Below are positions 6,121 through 11,043 of a stretch of DNA of 11,043 bases, in pieces. How positions within the stretch are numbered: the stretch's first letter is position 1; every line of letters starts with the position of its first letter. Under the pieces are notes generated by a model. It did not search any database and was not told the DNA's origin. It was given only the letters and a program-made list of their open reading frames with translations. Where the stretch lies: the NCBI GenBank assembly GCA_013361075.1, contig JABWAJ010000135.1, forward strand, positions 1 to 11,043. Direction: 5' to 3'. The translations under genes were made by a program, and so were the position numbers. This stretch comes from Saprospiraceae bacterium (lineage in GTDB: Bacteria; Bacteroidota; Bacteroidia; Chitinophagales; Saprospiraceae).

Positions 6121-8013
6121 ATGAGCGATACCATTAAGCATGAATGCGGCATTGCCTTAGTTCGCCTGCTGAAACCCCTCGATTTTTATCAGGAAAAATA
6201 TGGTTCTACCCTCTATGGCCTGAGCAAACTCCGCCTGTTGATGCAGAAAATGCGCAACCGCGGCCAGGACGGTGCCGGCCTTGCAACCATCAAACTCGAC
6301 CCAACACCAGGTACCAAATACATCAGCCGAAAGCGCAGCAACGCGTCCAATTACCTGGCCGATCTTTTTGACCAGGTTTACTGGCACTTCAATGAGCTGC
6401 CGCCGGAACAATTGAACGATCCGCACTGGCTGAAAAACAACAAGCCTTATGTCGGTGAAGTGCTGCTTGGCCACCTGCGCTATGGCACCCACGGCGACAA
6501 TACCATCGAAACCTGCCATCCCTTTTTGCGGCAAAACAACTGGATTTCGCGCAACCTGATCCTGGCCGGTAATTTTAACCTGACCAATGTGGATGAGTTG
6601 TTCGATGAATTGGTGGATCTGGGACAATACCCCAAAGAAAAATCGGACACGGTTACGGTATTGGAAAAAATCGGACACTTCCTCGACGATGAAGTGCAGC
6701 GCCTGCATACCTGGTTCAAGCCCGACGGCTACAACAACGTCCAGATCAATGACCTGATCTACGACAACCTCGATGTGCAACGCTTGCTGCGCCGCGCCAG
6801 CCGTAAATTTGACGGGGGCTATGTCATGGCAGGCATGATCGGCCACGGTGATGCTTTCGTCATGCGCGACCCCTCGGGCATCCGGCCTGCGTTTTATTAT
6901 CAGGATGAAGAAATTGTCGCTGTTGCTTCCGAGCGCCCTGCCCTGCAAACGTCTTTCAACGCACACATCAGCAAAGTACACGAACTGAAGCCGGGCCACG
7001 CGCTGATCATCAAAAAGAACGGAACCATCCTCGAAAAACCGTTTACCGAACCCATGCCACGCGCCGCCTGTTCCTTCGAACGCATTTATTTTTCGAGGGG
7101 CAACGACCGCGACATTTACCTGGAACGCAAAAAACTGGGCGAACAATTGGCCAAAAAAGTATTGGAGTCAGCTGATTTTGACTTCAAGCACACCGTTTTT
7201 TCTTTTGTGCCCAATACCGCCGAATCGGCGTTTTTTGGGTTGATGGAAGGGGTTCAAAAAGAATTGAACGTGCTCAAACAGGAAAAAATCCTGAAAATGG
7301 GCACCGAAATTAAACCGGCCAAACTTGAAAAAATCCTCGCACTTAGCCCGCGCGTGGAAAAATTAGTGGTGAAAGACGAAAAACTCCGCACCTTCATCAC
7401 CGCCGACGCCAACCGCGGCGAAATGGTCTCGCACGTGTACGACGTTACCTATGGCATTGTTGAAAACGAAAAGGACACTTTGGTGCTGCTCGACGATTCC
7501 ATCGTGCGCGGCACGACCCTGCGCGACAGCATCATCCGCATCGTGTCGCGGCTGCGTCCCAAAAAAATAATCGTGGTTTCGTCTGCCCCGCAGATCCGAT
7601 ACCCCGACTGCTACGGCATTGATATGTCTAAAATGAAGGATTTTGTGGCCTTCCAGGCCCTGGTTTTGTTGTTGAAAGAAGCCGATCAGGAGCACCTGAT
7701 GTGGGAGGCTTACGAACGCTGCAAAGCCCAGGAAAACCTGCCCAAAGATAAAATTGTGAACGAGGTGAAATTCCTTTACGATCAGTTTGCTTACGAACAG
7801 GTTTCGCAAAAAATTGCGGAAATCGTAACGCCTCCGGGCATCAAACCCAAGGTAGAGGTCATTTTTCAAACCATAGATGGCCTGCAAAAAGCCTGCCCAA
7901 AAAACAACGGCGACTGGTATTTTTCAGGCAATTACCCCACGCCTGGCGGCAACCGCGTGGTCAACCGGGCTTTTATGAATTATATGGAAAACCGGAATGA
8001 AAGAGCGTATTGA
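6121..8013 (+). CDS. purF: Amidophosphoribosyltransferase, long Bacteroidota form
   Basis: Glutamine PRPP amidotransferase, the committed step of purine synthesis (PRPP + glutamine to phosphoribosylamine). It has 630 residues, about 125 more than the E. coli enzyme. The N-terminal glutamine amidotransferase domain opens with MSDTIKHECGIALVRL; C9 is the expected nucleophile after removal of an 8-residue propeptide. RNRGQDGAGLA (45-55), GHLRYGTHG (117-125), LAGNFNLTN (148-156) and FDGGYVMAGMIG (230-241) follow the class II pattern. The phosphoribosyltransferase half carries VPNTAESAFFGLMEG and the PRPP loop VLLDDSIVRGTTL at 455-467. Extra length lies in insertions (about 60-110, 375-420) and in a C-terminal extension after 520. 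Bacteroidota often carry both this form and a canonical PurF, so whether it is the main enzyme is open. It ends with tandem stops TGA TAA, three bases before the first repeat array. Confidence 0.9.
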   Translation: MSDTIKHECGIALVRLLKPLDFYQEKYGSTLYGLSKLRLLMQKMRNRGQDGAGLATIKLDPTPGTKYISRKRSNASNYLADLFDQVYWHFNELPPEQLNDPHWLKNNKPYVGEVLLGHLRYGTHGDNTIETCHPFLRQNNWISRNLILAGNFNLTNVDELFDELVDLGQYPKEKSDTVTVLEKIGHFLDDEVQRLHTWFKPDGYNNVQINDLIYDNLDVQRLLRRASRKFDGGYVMAGMIGHGDAFVMRDPSGIRPAFYYQDEEIVAVASERPALQTSFNAHISKVHELKPGHALIIKKNGTILEKPFTEPMPRAACSFERIYFSRGNDRDIYLERKKLGEQLAKKVLESADFDFKHTVFSFVPNTAESAFFGLMEGVQKELNVLKQEKILKMGTEIKPAKLEKILALSPRVEKLVVKDEKLRTFITADANRGEMVSHVYDVTYGIVENEKDTLVLLDDSIVRGTTLRDSIIRIVSRLRPKKIIVVSSAPQIRYPDCYGIDMSKMKDFVAFQALVLLLKEADQEHLMWEAYERCKAQENLPKDKIVNEVKFLYDQFAYEQVSQKIAEIVTPPGIKPKVEVIFQTIDGLQKACPKNNGDWYFSGNYPTPGGNRVVNRAFMNYMENRNERAY

Positions 8014-8018
8014 TAAGT

Positions 8019-8473
8019 AGTTGGCAGTTTTTCAGTTGGCAGTTGGCAGGGGAGCTTGGGGTAGAATAAGTTGGTTAATACACGAATGAGATATAAATTG
8101 TGAGAGTTGGCAGTTTTTCAGTTGGCAGTTGGCAGGGGAGCTTGGGGTAGAATAAGTTGGTTAATACACGAATGAGATATAAATTGTGAGAGTTGGCAGT
8201 ATTACAGTTGGCAGGGGAGCTTGGGGTAGAACAAGTTGGTTACTACACGAATGAGATATAAATTGTGAGAGTTGGCAGTATTACAGTTGGCAGTTGGCAG
8301 GGGAGCTTGGGGTAGAATAAGTTGGTTAATACACGAATGAGATATAAATTGTGATAGTTGGCAGTATTACAGTTGGCAGTTGGCAGGGGAGCTTGGGGTA
8401 GAACAAGTTGGTTACTACACGAATGAGATATAAATTGTGAGAGTTGGCAGTTTTTCAGTTGGCAGTTGGCAGG
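8019..8473 (+). repeat. Tandem repeat array 1, about 86-bp units
   Basis: Five full units and one partial: 8019-8104, 8105-8190, 8191-8269, 8270-8355, 8356-8441, 8442-8473. Four units are 86 bp; the third is 79 bp because one heptad is missing. Each starts with AGTTGGCAG, then TTTTTCAG or TATTACAG, then one or two AGTTGGC heptads, then a constant part beginning AGGGGAGCTTGGGGTAGAA and ending in ATATAAATTGTGAG. Units fall into subtypes: AATAAG with TTAATAC (copies 1, 2, 4) and AACAAG with TTACTAC (3, 5). There are no unique spacers, so it is not a CRISPR. No coding sense was found. It starts five bases after the purF stop. Confidence 0.95.
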
Positions 8474-8585
8474 AAATTCAAAGTTGCAATAATTTGATTA
8501 CCAAACGATTGAATTCTATCTTGTTATCAAATTGACAGAAAATTGAGTGCCTATAAGGAGTATACACAAAACTATCAATTGTTAA
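8474..8585. other. AT-rich unique spacer between the two arrays
   Basis: About 110 bases of AT-rich sequence without a gene. It holds one loose inverted repeat, AATTTGAT (8491-8498) with ATCAAATT (8526-8533). No promoter, terminator or RNA gene was recognised. Confidence 0.6.
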
Positions 8586-9198
8586 AACCGAAACCCTTTT
8601 TCGAAGTAAAAACACTCCTGCCAACTGCAAAACTGCCAACTGCCAACTGACTAATTCCCAACTGTCCATTCAGGAAACGAAACCTTCTCCGAAGTAAAAA
8701 CACTCCTGCCAACTGCAAAACTGCCAACTGACTAATTGTTCATTCAGGAAACGAAACCTTCTCCGAAGTAAAAACACTCCTGCCAACTGCAAAACTGCCA
8801 ACTGACTAATTGTCCATTCAGGAACCGAAAACCTTCTCCGAAGTAAAAACACTCCTGCCAACTGCAAAACTGCCAACTGCCAACTGACTAATTCCCAACT
8901 GTCCATTCAGGAACCGAAAACCTTTTTCGAAGTAAAAACACTCCTGCCAACTGCAAAACTGCCAACTGCCAACTGACTAATTGTTCATTCAGGAAACGAA
9001 ACCCTTCTCCGAAGTAAAAACACTCCTGCCAACTGCAAAACTGCCAACTGCCAACTGACTAATTGTCCATTCAGGAAACGAAAACCTTCTCCGAAGTAAA
9101 AACACTCCTGCCAACTGCAAAACTGCCAACTGCCAACTGACTAATTGTTCATTCAGGAAACGAAACCTTCTCCGAAGTAAAAACACTCCTGCCAACTA
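8586..9198 (-). repeat. Tandem repeat array 2, about 82-bp units
   Basis: Eight copies of the constant piece CGAAGTAAAAACACTCCTGC begin at 8602, 8690, 8764, 8839, 8928, 9010, 9092 and 9173, giving seven full units of 88, 74, 75, 89, 82, 82 and 81 bp and a last partial copy. After the constant piece come GCCAACT heptads, then GACTAATT, a TTCATTCAGGAA or TCCATTCAGGAA block and GAAACC-CTTCTC-type sequence. Units 2 and 3 lack one heptad; units 1 and 4 carry an added CCCAACT. GCCAACT is the complement of the AGTTGGC of array 1, so the arrays are inverted relative to each other, though their unit bodies are unrelated. The final copy runs into the nadA stop codon. Confidence 0.95.
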
Positions 9199-10206
9199 CC
9201 CCCCCAACCCGGCTTTCGCCGAAATGTCCAGCATCCGGTCAATGCACAGCCGGCCCTCCTCGATGATGCGCTGCGGCAGTTCGATTTCGGGTAGTTCGTG
9301 CTCCATGCAGAGGTAAAGTTTTTCCATCGTATTGCGCTTCATGTGCGGGCATTCATTGCAGGCGCAGTTGTTGTCGGGCGGCGCGGGGATGAAGGTTTTG
9401 TGCGGCGACGCTTTTTCCATTTGGTGGAGAATACCTGCTTCGGTAGCCACAATGAATTCTTTTGCCTCGCTGGCAATGGTGAATTTTAACAGCCCGGTGG
9501 TAGAGCCAATAAAATCGGCCTGATCCAGGATATGCGTTTCGCATTCCGGGTGGGCAATGAACAGCGCTTCCGGGTGGCGGGCGCGCAGTTTGGCGATTTT
9601 TTCAGCCGAAAAAATCTCGTGCACCATGCAGGAACCGTTCCAAAGCACCATGTCGCGGCCCGTTTTTTTCACTAAGTAGCGGCCCAGGTTGATGTCGGGG
9701 GCAAAAATGATTTTTTGATCCAGCGGGATGCTGTTGATGATGTGTACCGCGTTGGTGGAGGTGCAGCAAATGTCGGTCAGCGTTTTCAGTTCGGCGGTGC
9801 AGTTGATGTAGCTCACCACCACATGGTCGGGGTATTTTTCTTTGAATTGCCGGAACAGTGGCGCCGGACACGAATCGGCCAGCGAGCACCCGGCTTTGAG
9901 GTCGGGCAGCAGTACTTTTTTGTGGGGCGACAGGATTTTGGCCGTCTCCGCCATAAAATGCACCCCGGCAAAAACGATGATGTCGGCTTCGGTTTTGGCC
10001 GCCTGCTGCGAAAGCCCAAGGCTGTCGCCAATGTAGTCGGCCACGTCCTGAATTTCAGACTCCTGATAATAATGCGCCAGAATCACCGCGCTTTTTTCTT
10101 TTTTCAGCCGCTGGATTTCTGCCACCAAATCGAGGGTGGGGTCCACTTCCAGGTCTAAATAACCATTTTTATCCAAAGCTTTTGCTGCGGTGGCCAATGC
10201 CGTCAT
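9196..10206 (-). CDS. nadA: Quinolinate synthase A
   Basis: Condenses iminoaspartate with dihydroxyacetone phosphate to quinolinate in NAD synthesis, using an oxygen-sensitive [4Fe-4S] cluster. Its 336 residues match the family length. Three similar alpha/beta domains are recognisable: AVILAHYYQESEIQDVADY at 40-58, the cluster cysteine C107 in DLKAGCSLADSC, C193 in WNGSCMVHE and C286 in CACNECPHMKRNT, plus the conserved HPEC (219-222), GSTTGLLKF and EAGILHQM segments. The ATG at 10206 lies 40 bases from a perfect -7 element (10247-10254). The usual partners nadB and nadC are not in the window. The stop codon TAG (9196-9198) is part of the first repeat sequence TAGTTGGCAGG and follows a run of seven G, so the extreme C-terminus (GLGG) may vary between strains. 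Confidence 0.96.
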   Translation of the reverse strand: MTALATAAKALDKNGYLDLEVDPTLDLVAEIQRLKKEKSAVILAHYYQESEIQDVADYIGDSLGLSQQAAKTEADIIVFAGVHFMAETAKILSPHKKVLLPDLKAGCSLADSCPAPLFRQFKEKYPDHVVVSYINCTAELKTLTDICCTSTNAVHIINSIPLDQKIIFAPDINLGRYLVKKTGRDMVLWNGSCMVHEIFSAEKIAKLRARHPEALFIAHPECETHILDQADFIGSTTGLLKFTIASEAKEFIVATEAGILHQMEKASPHKTFIPAPPDNNCACNECPHMKRNTMEKLYLCMEHELPEIELPQRIIEEGRLCIDRMLDISAKAGLGG

Positions 10207-10246
10207 GGTGCGTTGTTTTTGAGACGTAAACGATACTTTGACAACG

Positions 10247-10254
10247 CAAAGGTA
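10247..10254 (-). promoter_or_regulatory. -7 promoter element of nadA
   Basis: On the - strand TACCTTTG, exact TAnnTTTG. The expected leader is about 35-40 bases. A perfect palindrome lies 13 bases further upstream. Confidence 0.65.
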
Positions 10255-10267
10255 GGAAAAAAGGTTT

Positions 10268-10292
10268 ACTTAGTTTTGATTTGAAACTAAGT
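10268..10292. terminator. Perfect 9-bp palindrome, terminator or nadA operator
   Basis: ACTTAGTTT (10268-10276) and AAACTAAGT (10284-10292) with a 7-base spacer. It lies between the UPF0175 stop and the nadA promoter. T-runs follow on both strands (10292-10297 on +; four bases after the stem on -), so it may terminate the UPF0175 transcript. Its position just upstream of the nadA -7 box and its AT-rich symmetry would also fit a regulator site. Confidence 0.5.
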
Positions 10293-10317
10293 TTTTTGAA
10301 TGGTATTGCAAACAACT

Positions 10318-10575
10318 TTAGGCATTTTCAAAGTCTTGCTGAAGCTGTTCCGCAGATGGATTACCTAAAATAGAAACCTGGTATTTGCCAGCCATTTCTA
10401 AAAAAGACAATCTGGAGCAGCCCAGCAACTTTGCTGCCATGCCAGAGGACAGCCTACCTAACTCGTATAACTTGACGATAGACAGGTGCTGCAATTCGCT
10501 GACAAACTCTTGCTCCTGCATCTTGAGTGCAAAAGCAAGTTCCGGAGGAAAAAGGACTCTTATGTCGGAACCCAT
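10318..10575 (-). CDS. UPF0175-family protein, antitoxin-like, no toxin partner seen
   Basis: An 85-residue protein resembling UPF0175 (PF03683). The N-terminal part has an RVLFPPELAFALKMQEQEF strand-helix pattern and the middle has VKLYELGRLSSGMAAKLLG, a helix-turn-helix-like segment, followed by CSRLSFLEMAGKYQVSIL, all typical of the family. Members are usually found beside PIN-type toxins and are thought to be antitoxins or small regulators. Here no toxin frame lies on either side: only 112 bases separate its stop from nadA, and upstream is the TPR gene. ATG 10575 was preferred to a TTG at 10602 because family members start near this point and because a near-consensus -7 box at 10610-10617 would leave almost no leader for the TTG. 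Function here is unknown; a solitary regulator or a remnant of a lost pair are both possible. Confidence 0.8.
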   Translation of the reverse strand: MGSDIRVLFPPELAFALKMQEQEFVSELQHLSIVKLYELGRLSSGMAAKLLGCSRLSFLEMAGKYQVSILGNPSAEQLQQDFENA

Positions 10576-10609
10576 ATCGTCTTTTTTAAAAATTAGTAAC
10601 AATAGTTTA

Positions 10610-10617
10610 CAAGGATA
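10610..10617 (-). promoter_or_regulatory. Putative -7 element of the UPF0175 gene
   Basis: On the - strand TATCCTTG, seven of eight matches to TAnnTTTG, 34 bases before the chosen ATG. No clear -33 element. Confidence 0.45.
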
Positions 10618-10643
10618 AATTTCTTTGGGTTATTATGAGTATT

Positions 10644-10718
10644 TTCACACAACGGCACAACGGATTAGATTTCAAAACCTTGTTGTTTTCGTTGTGCGCG
10701 TTGTGCCGTTGTGTGAAC
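10644..10718. repeat. Perfect 19-bp inverted repeat of CGTTGTG units
   Basis: TTCACACAACGGCACAACG (10644-10662) is exactly complementary to 10700-10718, with a 37-base spacer. The left arm holds two tandem CACAACGG octamers. The right side holds further CGTTGTG copies at 10691, 10700, 10708 and, beyond the arm, 10724. It lies 27 bases after the TPR stop codon (- strand). There is no U-run after it, so it is not a standard intrinsic terminator. No coding sense was found. Confidence 0.8.
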
Positions 10719-10745
10719 CAATCGTTGTGGCAGAACCTGCTCGCA

Positions 10746-11043
10746 TCACTTTCCGGAATGCCGACCTTCCACCCAGTCCAAATTCTTTTTAAACATCACA
10801 TAATTTGGAAAATTACCGACCAACTCTGCCAACAGGACTTTCGACTGGCGGTAATGTTCCTTTGCTTTATCCATATTTTGGAGCTTATCCTCATAAAACC
10901 AGCCAAGCCATTGATGAGATAATGCCAACCCGTTTTTGAAGCCCACATTTTGGGGATAGGCTTCGTACAGTTCTTTTTCTAACTGATTGTATTGTTCAAA
11001 AAAAGTCAAAGCCTGCTCCAAATTGCCCAGCGCGCTTTGGGTA
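10746..11043 (-). CDS. TPR repeat protein, C-terminal end (5' end outside window)
   Basis: Only the last 98 codons are present; the frame stays open to the window edge, so the TTG at 11021 is an internal leucine. The visible sequence begins TQSALGNLEQALTFFEQYNQ and shows TPR signatures: ALGNLEQALTFFEQYN then LEKELYEAYPQNVGFKNGLA, then LSHQWLGWFYE with MDKAKEHYRQSKVLLAELV, and a closing helix FPNYVMFKKNLDWVEG. I recall near-identical long arrays of such repeats in Saprospiria and related Bacteroidota, often at the C-terminus of large signalling or NTPase-type proteins, but the upstream domain here is unknown. TPRs bind other proteins; no catalytic residue is expected in this part. It ends 27 bases before the CGTTGTG inverted repeat. 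Confidence 0.8.
   Translation of the reverse strand, partial: TQSALGNLEQALTFFEQYNQLEKELYEAYPQNVGFKNGLALSHQWLGWFYEDKLQNMDKAKEHYRQSKVLLAELVGNFPNYVMFKKNLDWVEGRHSGK

Noticed and set aside
6157..7146. Long open frame of 329 codons on the - strand inside purF
   Set aside because: It is antisense to a clear amidophosphoribosyltransferase with conserved motifs, and its translation resembles no family; it is a by-product of codon use in purF.
8478..9195. Open frames on the - strand across array 2 that translate to repeated LAVLQLAGVFLLRRRF-like peptides
   Set aside because: They are translations of the tandem DNA repeat. Unit lengths of 74, 75, 82, 88 and 89 are mostly not multiples of three, so the frame is not kept from unit to unit, and there is no promoter or recognisable protein family.
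8019..9198. CRISPR array
   Set aside because: The units are conserved along their entire length with no unique spacers, have variable length, and no cas gene is nearby.
10644..10718. Terminal inverted repeats of a mini mobile element (MITE)
   Set aside because: The arms are internally repetitive, the whole element would be only 75 bases, and no target-site duplication is visible; a simple repeat-derived hairpin explains it better.
10635..10922. 95-codon + strand frame over the CGTTGTG repeat and TPR gene end
   Set aside because: It spans the inverted repeat and then the antisense of the TPR coding region; no family likeness.

Overview
This window looks like chromosomal DNA of a member of the Bacteroidota, possibly of the Saprospiria group. 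The main reasons are: (i) several genes are preceded by the Bacteroidota-type -7 promoter element TAnnTTTG (exact matches at 3201, 3292, 6009, 6091 and 10247), while Shine-Dalgarno sequences are not evident; (ii) the amidophosphoribosyltransferase is the long (630 aa) form I associate with this phylum; (iii) there is a short conserved protein (MAIFKYTT...) that I remember only from this phylum; (iv) there is a PorT-like outer-membrane barrel and a TPR protein of a type common in Saprospiria. The assignment is from memory of the families, not from a search.

Layout. 1-1154 (+): the 3' part of rny (RNase Y), closely followed by a single-domain rhodanese. A strong bidirectional hairpin (1175-1233) separates them from the next block. 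1241-3195 (-): a small conserved protein, a PhnP-like metallo-beta-lactamase-fold hydrolase with no ordinary start codon, and an FtsN-like SPOR-domain membrane protein with its own promoter. 3369-4494 (+): an outer-membrane beta-barrel protein and a small lipoprotein, probably one transcript. 4496-5983 (-): histidine ammonia-lyase hutH, meeting the lipoprotein gene tail to tail with one base between stop codons. 6121-8013 (+): purF-type amidophosphoribosyltransferase, divergent from hutH. 8019-9198: 1.18 kb with no genes, holding two different tandem-repeat arrays in inverted orientation. 9196-10206 (-): nadA (quinolinate synthase), whose stop codon lies inside the last repeat copy. 10318-10575 (-): an orphan UPF0175-family (antitoxin-like) protein. 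10746-11043 (-): the C-terminal end of a TPR protein, cut by the window edge.

The genes are mostly unconnected housekeeping functions (mRNA turnover, division-site peptidoglycan binding, histidine breakdown, purine and NAD synthesis) in short transcription units. No phage, plasmid, IS element, CRISPR, tRNA or rRNA was seen. The most unusual structure is the pair of tandem arrays between purF and nadA. They have unrelated unit bodies (about 86 and about 82 bp) but share a heptad core (AGTTGGC or its complement GCCAACT). Within both, units differ in length by whole heptads, and each array reads in the same sense as the gene it follows. Other points worth a second look are the missing start codon of the hydrolase, a predicted nearly leaderless mRNA, a perfect palindrome just upstream of the nadA promoter, and a perfect 19-bp inverted repeat built of CGTTGTG units.
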